DNA of 47,296 nucleotides from positions 1 through 47,296 of the forward strand of contig NZ_QLIU01000003.1 in the NCBI RefSeq assembly GCF_003574425.1, given 5' to 3'. Under the pieces are notes generated by a model. It searched no databases, had not been told where the DNA came from, and was given only the letters and a program-made list of their open reading frames with translations. Of this stretch, positions 28,870 to 37,041 are shown one piece after another (position 1 is the stretch's first letter; every line of letters starts with the position of its first letter). The stretch is from Cysteiniphilum halobium. Its GTDB lineage: Bacteria; Pseudomonadota; Gammaproteobacteria; Francisellales; Francisellaceae. The translations under genes and the position numbers were made by a program.

Positions 28870-30450
28870 ATGGCAATACAAAAAGTCACAGTACCAGATA
28901 TCGGTGACTATAAAGATGTTGATGTAATTGAGGTGAACGTCAAAGTAGGTGATGTAATTGAGGCAGAAGACTCATTAGTTACTCTAGAAACAGACAAAGC
29001 GTCAATGGAAGTTCCTGCTCCCTTTGCAGGTGTTGTTAAAGAGATTAATGTCAAAGTAGGTGATAAAGTCTCTGAAGGTTCATTGGTGTTATCTTTAGAG
29101 AGCGATGCAGCTGCTTCATCTGAAGTAGCTCAACCAGTTAAGTCAGCAGCGCCAGAAGTTGCATCACAGCAAACACAAAGCACACAAGTTATTGATGTGA
29201 CAGTTCCTGATATTGGTGATTATAAAGGTGTTGATGTTATTGAAATAAATGTTAAGCCGGGTGATGATATCAGTGCCGAGGACTCACTAGCAACACTTGA
29301 AACTGATAAAGCATCAATGGAAATTCCAGCACCCGAAGGTGGTAAAGTTGTTGATGTTAAGATTAAAGTTGGTGATAAAGTCTCGCAAGGAGATTTAGTA
29401 TTAACCCTTGAGGTTGCTGGTGTTGCAGCCTCAGCAGTAGCACCAAAACAACCAGAGGTCAAAGAAGCAGATATAGTGTCTTTTTCAGAACCAACGTCGC
29501 AACAAGTGACAGCTATTGAAGCAGATAAAGTGCATAATACCAATGCACATGCATCTCCTGCTGTACGCCGCTTAGCACGTATCTTAGGTGTTGATTTAAC
29601 ACGTGTTATTGCGACAGGGCGTAAAGGGCGTATTACCAAAGGAGATTGCGAAAATTATATCAAAAAAGCTGTGCAAGCCGTCCAGTCAGGTAATGTATCA
29701 AGTGGTAGTGGCTTAGATTTGTTACCTGATCCACAGGTTGATTTTGCTAAGTTTGGTGAGATTGAAGTCGAAAGTCTATCACGCATTAATAAGCTCAGCG
29801 CTAAGAATTTAGCGCGTAACTGGGTTAAGATCCCACATGTAACTTTTTATGATGATGCTGATATTACCGATCTTGAGGTATTTAGAAATGCGAAAAAGCC
29901 AGCTGCCGAAAAAGCAGGTGTTAAAGTAACCCCATTGTCATTTTTGATCAAAGCAGCTGCGGTGGCACTGAAAGAATACCCACGGTTTAATAGCTCATTA
30001 TCAAATGATGGTGAGAGCTTGATTGTCAAGAAATACTTTAATATTGGCTTTGCGGCAGATACACCAAAGGGTCTTGTGGTGCCTGTGATTAAAGATGCGG
30101 ATCAAAAAGGGATCTTTGAGATTTCACGTGAGATTATGGAGCTGGTTAAAAAAGGGCGTGATGGTAAGTTAAAGCCTGACGATATGCAAGGTGCGACATT
30201 TACAATTTCAAGTCTAGGTGTTTTGGGTACAACAGCATTTACCCCGATTATTAATATGCCTGAAGTGGCGATTATGGGTGTGTCAAAGGCAGCAATTAAA
30301 CCGGTATGGAATGGGAAAGAATTTGCGCCTAGAACAATGTTGCCATTGTCATTATCAACAGATCATCGCGTGATTGATGGCGCATTAGCAGCACAGTTTC
30401 TAACACGCTATTGCGGCATTTTGGCAGATTTAAGAGAAATACTTTTATAA
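28870..30450 (+). CDS. aceF: pyruvate dehydrogenase E2, dihydrolipoyl acetyltransferase
   Basis: The 526-residue E2 has two lipoyl domains with the lysine in LETDKASME at Lys43 and Lys147. They are joined by Ala/Pro-rich linkers to a peripheral subunit-binding domain (ASPAVRRLARILGVDLTRV, about 228-265) and the catalytic domain with the C-terminal STDHRVIDGA motif. E. coli AceF has three lipoyl domains; two is common elsewhere. AGAGGAAAA precedes the ATG. Confidence 0.97.
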   Translation: MAIQKVTVPDIGDYKDVDVIEVNVKVGDVIEAEDSLVTLETDKASMEVPAPFAGVVKEINVKVGDKVSEGSLVLSLESDAAASSEVAQPVKSAAPEVASQQTQSTQVIDVTVPDIGDYKGVDVIEINVKPGDDISAEDSLATLETDKASMEIPAPEGGKVVDVKIKVGDKVSQGDLVLTLEVAGVAASAVAPKQPEVKEADIVSFSEPTSQQVTAIEADKVHNTNAHASPAVRRLARILGVDLTRVIATGRKGRITKGDCENYIKKAVQAVQSGNVSSGSGLDLLPDPQVDFAKFGEIEVESLSRINKLSAKNLARNWVKIPHVTFYDDADITDLEVFRNAKKPAAEKAGVKVTPLSFLIKAAAVALKEYPRFNSSLSNDGESLIVKKYFNIGFAADTPKGLVVPVIKDADQKGIFEISREIMELVKKGRDGKLKPDDMQGATFTISSLGVLGTTAFTPIINMPEVAIMGVSKAAIKPVWNGKEFAPRTMLPLSLSTDHRVIDGALAAQFLTRYCGILADLREILL

Positions 30451-30466
30451 ACTAAAGGGTAAAAAA

Positions 30467-31885
30467 ATGAGTGATGTAAACAATATTAAAACAGAAGTCG
30501 TTGTCTTAGGTAGTGGGCCTGGTGGTTATAGTGCGGCATTTCGTGCAGCAGATTTAGGCAAAAAAGTTACTCTTATCGAGCGTTATGACTCGATTGGAGG
30601 TGTGTGTTTAAATGTTGGATGTATTCCATCAAAAGCCCTTTTGCATGTTGCTAAAGTCATCAATGAAGCGCGCCATTTAGAAAAAGATGGCTTGATTAGT
30701 TTTGATAACTTAACTTTCAATAAAGATAAAATTTTGAGTTATAAAGATAAAATTGTCAGTCAATTAACTGGCGGTTTAAAAGGCCTAGCAAAACAACGTA
30801 AAGTTGAGATCGTGCAAGGCTATGGTAAGTTTACTAAAGCCAATGAAATCGCCGTTGAAACAAAAGATGGTATCAAAACGATTACTTTTGAAAATGCGAT
30901 TATTGCAGTTGGTTCTAGCTCAATCAAATTACCATTTATTCCAGAAGATCCACGTATTATTGACTCAACAGGCGCACTAGAAATGAAGGAAGTGCCTAAG
31001 AAAATGTTAGTCATTGGTGGTGGAATCATTGGTCTTGAGATGGCGCAAGTTTACAGTGAGTTAGGTACTGAAATTACCGTTGTTGAGTTTATGGATCAAT
31101 TAATGGGTGTTGCTGACAAAGATATCGTTAAGCCTTATGAGAAAATGATGTCTAAGCGTTATGATATTCGTCTTGAGACTAAAGTGACTAAAGTTGAAGC
31201 TAAAAAAGATGGTCTTTATGTCTCAATGGAAGGCAAAAAAGCTGCTGAAAATGAGCGCTTTGATCGTATTCTGTTAGCAGTAGGACGTACACCAAATGGT
31301 AAATTAATCGATGCTGAGAAAGCAGGGGTCAACGTTGATGAGCGTGGCTTTATCGCTGTTAATAATCAGTTAAAAACAAATGTGCCACATATTTATGCGA
31401 TTGGTGATGTTGTTGGTCAGCCGATGCTTGCACATAAAGCAGTCCCTGAAGGGCGTATTGCTGCTGAAGTGATCTCGGGCATGAAGCACTATTTTGAACC
31501 AAAATGCATCCCAGCGGTTGCTTATACCGACCCTGAAGTAGCATGGGTTGGTGTGACTGAAAAAGAAGCTAAAGAAAAAGGTATCAAGTATGATAAAGGT
31601 GTATTTCCATGGGCAGCAAGTGGCAGATCTCTTAGTATTGGTCGCAATGAAGGGATGACTAAAGTCCTTTATGATGAAAATCATGTGATTATTGGTGCGG
31701 GTATTGTTGGCCCAAATGCCGGTGAATTAATTGCTGAAGCATCATTAGCAATTGAAATGGGCTGTGATGCAGAAGATATCTCATTGACAATTCATCCGCA
31801 TCCAACCTTATCTGAAACGTTGATGATGGCAACAGAAGTCTACGAAGGTACTGCAACTGATATTTATGCACCTAAGAAGAAGTAA
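30467..31885 (+). CDS. lpd: dihydrolipoamide dehydrogenase (E3)
   Basis: The 472-residue flavoprotein reoxidises lipoyl groups for the pyruvate dehydrogenase complex, probably 2-oxoglutarate dehydrogenase, and the glycine cleavage system encoded 3 kb downstream. It has the FAD motif VLGSGPGGYSAAF, the redox disulfide GGVCLNVGCIPSK, the NAD motif IGGGIIGLEMA, and the catalytic His-Glu in HPHPTLSE. It starts 16 bp after aceF. Confidence 0.97.
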   Translation: MSDVNNIKTEVVVLGSGPGGYSAAFRAADLGKKVTLIERYDSIGGVCLNVGCIPSKALLHVAKVINEARHLEKDGLISFDNLTFNKDKILSYKDKIVSQLTGGLKGLAKQRKVEIVQGYGKFTKANEIAVETKDGIKTITFENAIIAVGSSSIKLPFIPEDPRIIDSTGALEMKEVPKKMLVIGGGIIGLEMAQVYSELGTEITVVEFMDQLMGVADKDIVKPYEKMMSKRYDIRLETKVTKVEAKKDGLYVSMEGKKAAENERFDRILLAVGRTPNGKLIDAEKAGVNVDERGFIAVNNQLKTNVPHIYAIGDVVGQPMLAHKAVPEGRIAAEVISGMKHYFEPKCIPAVAYTDPEVAWVGVTEKEAKEKGIKYDKGVFPWAASGRSLSIGRNEGMTKVLYDENHVIIGAGIVGPNAGELIAEASLAIEMGCDAEDISLTIHPHPTLSETLMMATEVYEGTATDIYAPKKK

Positions 31886-31899
31886 AACGATTGTTGAAG

Positions 31900-32022
31900 A
31901 TGAATATGTCTTATTATTCAAATGACTTGCTCTTGGGGCATACGGCGTTAGTTACTGGTGCTGGTAAGGGAATAGATTAGCTAGAGAAAAAGGTTGATGT
32001 AAGTAGTATTGATGTCGAATAT
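31900..32022 (+). pseudogene. short-chain dehydrogenase (FabG-like) fragment
   Basis: From ATG 31900 the frame reads …LLLGHTALVTGAGKGID-stop (31980). LVTGAGKGI is the Rossmann nucleotide motif of SDR enzymes, normally followed by G-x-A-I-A. After the stop, another frame gives LAREK and VDVSSIDVEY, as if most of the enzyme were deleted. It lies 14 bp after lpd and may once have been in the operon. Confidence 0.6.
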
Positions 32023-32035
32023 TTCTTATACCTAG

Positions 32036-32500
32036 TTATTCCTGACAGGAATAGTTACCAAAATTATCTTTAATGCAATGACGGCCACATATTATTTTAT
32101 TGTAGTTATCAACATGGCAAGAATCTTTTCTATAAGAAGCACATTTAACTTGAAAATCATTAGATACACAACCATAACCACATGCAGCACCAGCACCAAA
32201 TTTTGCTATACATTGCATATTTTTTTTAGGAGCGCATGCGCCTGTTAAACCGCCATCTGTCACACAGTGATAACCACATTTTTGCTCAGTTCCGACATTA
32301 ATACATTCCCATTCACCACTATGTTTATGGTGATGGTGATGGTGATGTCTATGCCTATGGTGGTAATCATCATCAACAACATAGGCAGTATTACCTGAGT
32401 AGGCTTCTGACTCTGCTAGTTGATATTTCGCCATTGAGTCACAGGCACACAACATAGTTATCATAGCAATAATAAATATCTTTTTGCGTAAATTTTTCAT
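32036..32500 (-). CDS. His-rich, Cys-repeat lipoprotein
   Basis: The 154-residue protein has a signal peptide with lipobox MLCAC (Cys20), then an Asp-preceded histidine tract with 11 His in 14 residues (about 49-62). Three Cys units of the form C-x(8-11)-CG[YR]-x-C-x(7-9)-C follow: KCGYHC, ACGYGC and ICGRHC. No Pfam family comes to mind. The His tract suggests metal (Zn/Ni/Cu) binding, and the repeated cysteines suggest disulfide or metal knots; both are inference. The ATG at 32500 is chosen because it gives a proper lipoprotein signal. Confidence 0.7.
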   Translation of the reverse strand: MKNLRKKIFIIAMITMLCACDSMAKYQLAESEAYSGNTAYVVDDDYHHRHRHHHHHHHKHSGEWECINVGTEQKCGYHCVTDGGLTGACAPKKNMQCIAKFGAGAACGYGCVSNDFQVKCASYRKDSCHVDNYNKIICGRHCIKDNFGNYSCQE

Positions 32501-32524
32501 GACATAAATTGAGATATTAATCAT

Positions 32525-32838
32525 TTGGTTTTCGTATCATAACACAAAAAGATCATTTGCAAGTATTGATATCAACTTAGGCTATACTCAACGTGATATC
32601 AGGCAATTTAGTTTGACTCGTTACACGTCGAATCTTCCTGTCATTTGAGCTTACTGAAAATACCTCCTTGTGACAAGATACATGGCATCACTTTCTGATG
32701 AGCCTGTCAGCAATTACTGTTCCTAGAAGATTATAAGTAACAAACATGCTATTTAGAAACATCTGGTTTTAAAGTTGAGTTATGATGAAAAGTTGTGTAT
32801 GGTCTGATAAATAATCAGACGTAACCTAGGAGGTATAA
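32525..32838. other. 314-bp divergent intergenic region, His-rich lipoprotein/birA
   Basis: It has no credible gene. On the minus strand, TTGCAA (32557-32562) and TATGAT (complement of 32536-32541), spaced 15 nt, may promote the lipoprotein gene. Two GATATC palindromes lie 24 nt apart (about 32568-32600), a possible operator. Near birA there is a hairpin (separate entry). Confidence 0.3.
32802..32820 (+). promoter_or_regulatory. hairpin in birA leader
   Basis: GTCTGAT (32802-32808) pairs perfectly with ATCAGAC (32814-32820) around AAATA. It is followed 8 nt later by AGGAGG and the TTG start of birA. It could be a leader hairpin or an operator; there is no direct evidence for either. Confidence 0.35.
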
Positions 32839-33804
32839 TTGAATACAACAACTTTAGAGATTTTAAAGCAACTAAGTCATGAGACCTATATTGATGGCAC
32901 TACCATTGGTAATGCGCTTGGGATTACGCGTGCTGCCGTATGGAAAGCAATTCAAAAGCTGCAAAATGATCATGATGTGGCGATTGAGTCGCATCGCGTT
33001 CACGGTTATAAGTTGCAATCACCACTTATTATGCTTGATCAAGCAAAGATTTTATCAAGGATTAAAACTAAAAATGTAATAGTTGATTGTTATCCAAGTA
33101 TTGATTCAACAAATACTTACCTACAAAATACGGCACTTAAAAGTGATTATCATATTTGTATGGCTGAAGAGCAGCGCCAAGGTAAAGGGAGGTTTGATCG
33201 CGTTTGGCGCTCACCTTTCGCTGAGAATCTATATTACTCATTAAAAGTAAGTTTGCAAAAAGAGTTAAGTGAATTATCAGGTTTGAGTTTGGCAGTGGCT
33301 GTTAGTGTTGCCAAAACCTTTGCACACGAATACCCAATGTTGGATATTAAAATCAAGTGGCCAAATGATATTTATATTAATGCCAAAAAACTTTCAGGTA
33401 TATTGATCGAAGTGAAAGCTGAGTCAAATGCACAAAGCCAGATTGTAATTGGTATCGGCGTTAATGTTAATATGCAGCAAAGGGACGATATAACACAGGA
33501 TTGGACGTCATTAGCAAATGAATTGAACCAATATATTGATCGCAATGAATTAGCCATTAACCTCAGTAATGAATTAATCTCAAGCTTACAACGATTTGAA
33601 AATAATGATTTTAGTGTTTTTATTGATGAATATACTAAGTATGATTATTTAAAAGGGAAAACCATTGGTTTAAATATTTTAAATAAAGAAGTGATTACTG
33701 GTATTGCCAATGGTGTCAATGCGCTAGGTCAGCTTAAACTTAAAACTGGGGATAGTGAACGTGTATTTTCCTCAGGTGAGGCTTCTGTCATTAAAAAAAA
33801 TTAA
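32839..33804 (+). CDS. birA: biotin-protein ligase / biotin repressor
   Basis: The 321-residue bifunctional BirA has an N-terminal winged HTH (about 1-60, YIDGTTIGNALGITRAAVWKAIQKL in part). The catalytic domain contains the biotinyl-AMP loop GKGRFDRVWRSP, the ATP/biotin segment KWPNDIYINAKKLSGIL and a C-terminal SH3-like domain. It biotinylates acetyl-CoA carboxylase and probably represses biotin genes. The TTG start is supported by AGGAGG 5 nt upstream. Confidence 0.95.
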   Translation: MNTTTLEILKQLSHETYIDGTTIGNALGITRAAVWKAIQKLQNDHDVAIESHRVHGYKLQSPLIMLDQAKILSRIKTKNVIVDCYPSIDSTNTYLQNTALKSDYHICMAEEQRQGKGRFDRVWRSPFAENLYYSLKVSLQKELSELSGLSLAVAVSVAKTFAHEYPMLDIKIKWPNDIYINAKKLSGILIEVKAESNAQSQIVIGIGVNVNMQQRDDITQDWTSLANELNQYIDRNELAINLSNELISSLQRFENNDFSVFIDEYTKYDYLKGKTIGLNILNKEVITGIANGVNALGQLKLKTGDSERVFSSGEASVIKKN

Positions 33805-33805
33805 A

Positions 33806-34648
33806 CTAGATATCTTTTTCAATATCTTCAGCTACCTGAAATTTTAAATAATTTCCAGGTGTCTCCAGTGTTATTTTCCCCATCCTGCCTTGGCGGAAGT
33901 CTTGAATAAGCTTCTCGGCAATATGGTGTATATGTTGCTGTCCTAGTGTTTGCCCAATCTCTGTAAGCATTTGCTCTAAATCCTCAGAGTCTTCAGTGAT
34001 TTTATAGCGCGAGTTTAATACACCTGGGTAATCCTCTTTTAACAATTGCAGCATAAAATAGGTGGTTGTTGGGTAATCCATTGCCGTATCACGAATTGAA
34101 CCAATAGTAGCAAGTTTAAAGCCACATCCTTCATCTTTAGGGCTTGGGAACATAATCCCAGGAGTGTCATTAAGATAGAAATGTTTTTCAATCTCGATTT
34201 TTTGTTGTTTTTTGGTCACAGCGGGTTCATTCCCCGTTTGTGCAATTTTACGTTTAGCAAGGCTATTAATGAGGGTTGATTTACCGACATTAGGAATACC
34301 AAAAACAACAGCACGTATTGGCTTTAGCACCGTACCTCGATTTGGCAGTTGTTTTTTGCATAGCTGAATAATTTTTTGTGCACTTTTTTTATCGCGTGCA
34401 ATATCTAAAGCAATCGCTTTACCATTATAAAATTGAAGCCATTGTTTGGTGATTTTAGGGTCAGCGAGATCAGATTTAGAGAGAATCTTGATAATAGGTT
34501 TGGTTTTTGCTGCTTTATGTAATACTGGATTAGCACTTGCTTCAGGTGCGCGTGCGTCAACCACTTCAATGGCAATATCAATTTGTGGCATAAGCTTCAT
34601 AAGCTCTTTAGTTGCTTTATGCATGTGTCCTGGAAACCAATGAATCAT
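33806..34648 (-). CDS. rbgA: ribosome biogenesis GTPase, RbgA/YlqF type
   Basis: The 280-residue circularly permuted GTPase has the family start HWFPGHM, followed by VVDARAPEASANP. G-motifs occur in the permuted order: G4 as LSKSDLAD, then G1 GIPNVGKSTLINSL and G3 NDTPGI. RbgA-type proteins help late assembly of the large ribosomal subunit. The start is the ATG at 34648; a TTG two codons upstream is less likely. Convergent with birA, with one base between. Confidence 0.9.
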   Translation of the reverse strand: MIHWFPGHMHKATKELMKLMPQIDIAIEVVDARAPEASANPVLHKAAKTKPIIKILSKSDLADPKITKQWLQFYNGKAIALDIARDKKSAQKIIQLCKKQLPNRGTVLKPIRAVVFGIPNVGKSTLINSLAKRKIAQTGNEPAVTKKQQKIEIEKHFYLNDTPGIMFPSPKDEGCGFKLATIGSIRDTAMDYPTTTYFMLQLLKEDYPGVLNSRYKITEDSEDLEQMLTEIGQTLGQQHIHHIAEKLIQDFRQGRMGKITLETPGNYLKFQVAEDIEKDI

Positions 34649-34805
34649 CGTCAAAGTAAAATATACTTATAATAAAATTGGCAGCTACCTTAGCGTATTT
34701 GCCCAGTGAAGTAAACAATATGGTCATAGCTGATAAAACAGCTACGATTAAATATCCTTCTTGAAGTGCTCATTGCATCTTAAGTAATAAACTGCATTAG
34801 CTAAC

Positions 34806-34848
34806 ACCTCTCCCCTTGCGGGAGAGGTCGTGCAGCTTAAGCTGCACG
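34806..34848. repeat. double palindrome upstream of gcvT
   Basis: Two perfect palindromes are adjacent: ACCTCTCCC/GGGAGAGGT (34806-34828, loop CTTGC) and the 20-mer CGTGCAGCTTAAGCTGCACG (34829-34848). The flanks continue the similarity (GGTGAGGGGGAG). An inverted copy lies at 36943-36996. It occupies part of the 325-bp gap 34649-34973, where no glycine riboswitch pattern was seen. Confidence 0.7.
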
Positions 34849-34915
34849 GGTGAGGGGGAGTTTGAATTCTGTAAATTTCTGCCAATTAGCGATTTATTCA
34901 CTATTTTCTTTTGGC

Positions 34916-34921
34916 TATAAT
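34916..34921 (+). promoter_or_regulatory. candidate -10 of gcvT
   Basis: A perfect TATAAT lies 52 nt before the gcvT start. A weak -35 (TTTATT, 34893-34898) is 17 nt upstream. Confidence 0.4.
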
Positions 34922-34973
34922 GAGCCCTCGATATAAGAGGATAAAGCGACAAAAAGCTATAATGAGGTCAATA

Positions 34974-36074
34974 ATGGGATTAAGAACACCTTTATATGAA
35001 AAGCATTTACAACATAATGCAAAAATGGTTGACTTTGCTGGCTGGGATATGCCTATTCAATATCAAGGTGTGATTGAAGAGCACCATGCAGTACGTAAAA
35101 ATGCAGGTATGTTTGATGTCAGTCACATGTTAACGGTTGATATCATAGGCAAAGATGCGAAAGCTTTTATTCGATTTTTATTAGCAAATGATATTAATAA
35201 AATACTGCAAGGTAAGGCGTTGTATTCTTGTATGCTCAATGAAGAAGCGGGCATTGTTGATGATCTTATTGCGTATCATTTTAGTGATGATTTTATTCGT
35301 TTAGTGATTAATGCAGGTAATCGCACAACGGACGTTGAATGGATGAATAAGCAAAAAGGCAATTTTGATGTGAAGATTCACGTGCGTGATGATTTGGCGA
35401 TTATTGCTGTGCAAGGCCCTGCCGCACGTCAAAAAGCAGATGTTGCACTGGCTGGTTTAGCTACAGAAAAAGTTAAAAATTTAAAACCATTTACCATGTA
35501 TAAACAGGGTGAATGGATGGTTGCACGCACTGGCTACACAGGCGAAGATGGTTATGAAATCTCTTTGCCAGAACAAGAGGTATGTGCATTTTGGGATAAG
35601 CTTGCTGAGCAGGGAGTTGTACCTTGTGGTTTAGCTGCACGCGATACATTGCGTCTAGAGGCGGGTATGAATCTTTATGCACAAGATATGGATCAAACAA
35701 CAACACCGATTGAGTCAGCTTTGATGTGGACGGTATCATTAACGAATGATCGTGACTTTGTTGGCAAAAAAGCATTACTTTTTAAAAAGTCTGAGATTGA
35801 TAGCAAACTTGTCGGCTTGGTGCTTTTGGATCGAGGGGTGCTGCGTCATGGTCAAAAAGTAGTGGTTGAAGGAGGTAATAAGACAGGTGTTATCACAAGT
35901 GGTACCTTCTCACCTACTTTATCTGAGAGTATTGCATTAGCGCGTATCCCTAAAGAGGCTGAAAATGTGTTTGTTGAAATTCGTAACAGACAAGTCCCAG
36001 CTAAAATAGTGCAATTTCCTTTTGTGCGTAAGGGTGAGAAAGTGTATAAAGAATGCCAAAAGGCAGTACCTTAA
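34974..36074 (+). CDS. gcvT: glycine cleavage system aminomethyltransferase (T protein)
   Basis: The 366-residue T protein transfers the methylene group from aminomethyl-lipoyl-H to tetrahydrofolate. Typical segments are PLYEKHLQHNAKMVDFAGWDMPIQY (in part), MFDVSHM, ARTGYTGEDGYEI and GLAARDTLRLEAGMNLYAQDMD (in part). The ATG at 34974 has GAGG upstream and aligns with family starts; an upstream start at 34911 would overlap the -10. It ends 77 bp before gcvH. Confidence 0.97.
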   Translation: MGLRTPLYEKHLQHNAKMVDFAGWDMPIQYQGVIEEHHAVRKNAGMFDVSHMLTVDIIGKDAKAFIRFLLANDINKILQGKALYSCMLNEEAGIVDDLIAYHFSDDFIRLVINAGNRTTDVEWMNKQKGNFDVKIHVRDDLAIIAVQGPAARQKADVALAGLATEKVKNLKPFTMYKQGEWMVARTGYTGEDGYEISLPEQEVCAFWDKLAEQGVVPCGLAARDTLRLEAGMNLYAQDMDQTTTPIESALMWTVSLTNDRDFVGKKALLFKKSEIDSKLVGLVLLDRGVLRHGQKVVVEGGNKTGVITSGTFSPTLSESIALARIPKEAENVFVEIRNRQVPAKIVQFPFVRKGEKVYKECQKAVP

Positions 36075-36151
36075 GAGTTAATAATTTTAAAGATGAGATG
36101 GTTTTAAATACTAAATATAATGATGACATAATAAATGGTAAGGAGAAAAAA

Positions 36152-36535
36152 ATGGCAGAAATAAGAGAAGAGTGTCGCTACAGTAAGTCACATGAATGGG
36201 TGCGTGTTGAGGGTGATATTGCCGTTTGTGGGATTGATGATTTTGCGCAATCAAGTGCAGGTGAGCTTGTATTTGTTGAATTACCTGAGTTAGATGATGA
36301 AGTTAAAGCAGGTGATGACGTTTGTGTTGTTGAGTCGGTTAAAGCGGCATCTGATGTTTATGCACCAGTATCAGGAATAATTGTTGAGGTCAATGAAGCA
36401 TTAGTTGATTCACCCTCAATGGTTAATGAAGCATGTTATGATGAAGGCTGGTTGTTCAAAATCAAAATGGATGATCCAACGGAGCTAGATGATTTATTAT
36501 CTGCCGAAGAATATGCAGATGAGATTGATGCTTGA
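36152..36535 (+). CDS. gcvH: glycine cleavage system H protein
   Basis: The 127-residue lipoyl carrier shuttles the aminomethyl group between the P, T and L proteins. Lys64 in VESVKAASDVYAP is the lipoylation site. The early SHEWVRVEGD and the late GWLFKIKMDDPTEL match the family. AAGGAG seven nt before the ATG sets the start; a longer frame from 36053 is not needed. Confidence 0.97.
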   Translation: MAEIREECRYSKSHEWVRVEGDIAVCGIDDFAQSSAGELVFVELPELDDEVKAGDDVCVVESVKAASDVYAPVSGIIVEVNEALVDSPSMVNEACYDEGWLFKIKMDDPTELDDLLSAEEYADEIDA

Positions 36536-36552
36536 CATTGGCATCTAAAAAG

Positions 36553-36590
36553 ACGCCCGGTGAGCTGCAATGACATCGGGCGTTTTTGTT
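36553..36590 (+). terminator. Rho-independent terminator after gcvH
   Basis: ACGCCCGGTG pairs with CATCGGGCGT (36553-36562 with 36574-36583, one G-T wobble) and is followed by TTTTTGTTTG. The strong stem and T tract make it the clearest terminator in the window. It probably separates gcvTH from gcvP transcription. Confidence 0.8.
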
Positions 36591-36632
36591 TGTAATGATA
36601 AAATACGATTATAACTTTGTAAGCGTAAGTAG

Positions 36633-36651
36633 GGGCGTATTGAATACGCCC
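36633..36651. repeat. GGGCGTAT/ATACGCCC palindrome
   Basis: This is a perfect 8-bp stem with loop TGA. Degenerate relatives are in the aceE-aceF gap (28778-28817). It lies between the gcvH terminator and the MITE-like element. Confidence 0.5.
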
Positions 36652-36675
36652 TTGTAAGTAAGATGATAGAAACAT

Positions 36676-36907
36676 ATACCGCTCGTAAATCATTTTGTGG
36701 TGTTCGGTGCCGAAGAAGTTTTTGATGCTTTTGGGTGATTGGATTGCAGGTAATAGCTACCCTTGACAGAGTCTTTGGGTGCTCATTTGCTAAAACAATG
36801 AAACTATTCATTGTTTCTTAACGCATTCGCTATTGCCAAAATTAAATCACCCAAAAGGGCGTAAAATTCAATGGTAGAAATGCTGTAAAATGGTTTATGG
36901 GCGGTAT
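36676..36907. repeat. MITE-like element copy 2 with terminal inverted repeats
   Basis: This 232-bp element has ends that match inward: left ATACCGCTCGTAAATCATTT and right (minus strand) ATACCGCCCATAAACCATTT. The interior holds a perfect hairpin AAACAATGAA/TTCATTGTTT (36793-36816, loop ACTA) and a short frame ending WIAGNSYP-stop. It shares its core (about 36738-36850) with copies 1 and 3. No transposase is encoded, so it would have to move in trans. Confidence 0.7.
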
Positions 36908-36915
36908 GGTAACTA

Positions 36916-37022
36916 ATGAAAAAATAAGTTGAACTTTGACTACCCCTCACCCGCGCAGCTTAACGCTGCACGACCTCTCCCACAAGGGGCGAGGTGATAA
37001 GTAGCACAACTTATTTTTTCAT
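36916..37022. repeat. palindrome bounded by perfect 16-bp inverted repeats upstream of gcvPA
   Basis: ATGAAAAAATAAGTTG (36916-36931) and its exact reverse complement (37007-37022) enclose an inverted copy (36943-36996) of the gcvT-upstream double palindrome. That copy contains GCAGC/GCTGC and ACCTCTCCC/GGGGCGAGGT arms. The element ends 9 bp before the gcvPA ribosome site. Confidence 0.65.
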
Positions 37023-37041
37023 CATTATATAAGGAGCCTAT

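Noticed and set aside
29220-29639. Long minus-strand frame of 139 codons
   Set aside because: It lies fully antisense to the lipoyl domains of aceF and reflects codon composition there.
34649-34973. Glycine riboswitch upstream of gcvT
   Set aside because: The conserved aptamer segments were not found; the gap is mostly palindromic repeat and promoter-like sequence.
36545-36811. Minus-strand frame of 88 codons after gcvH
   Set aside because: It crosses the terminator, a palindrome and the MITE-like element, so it is a chance frame in repeat DNA.
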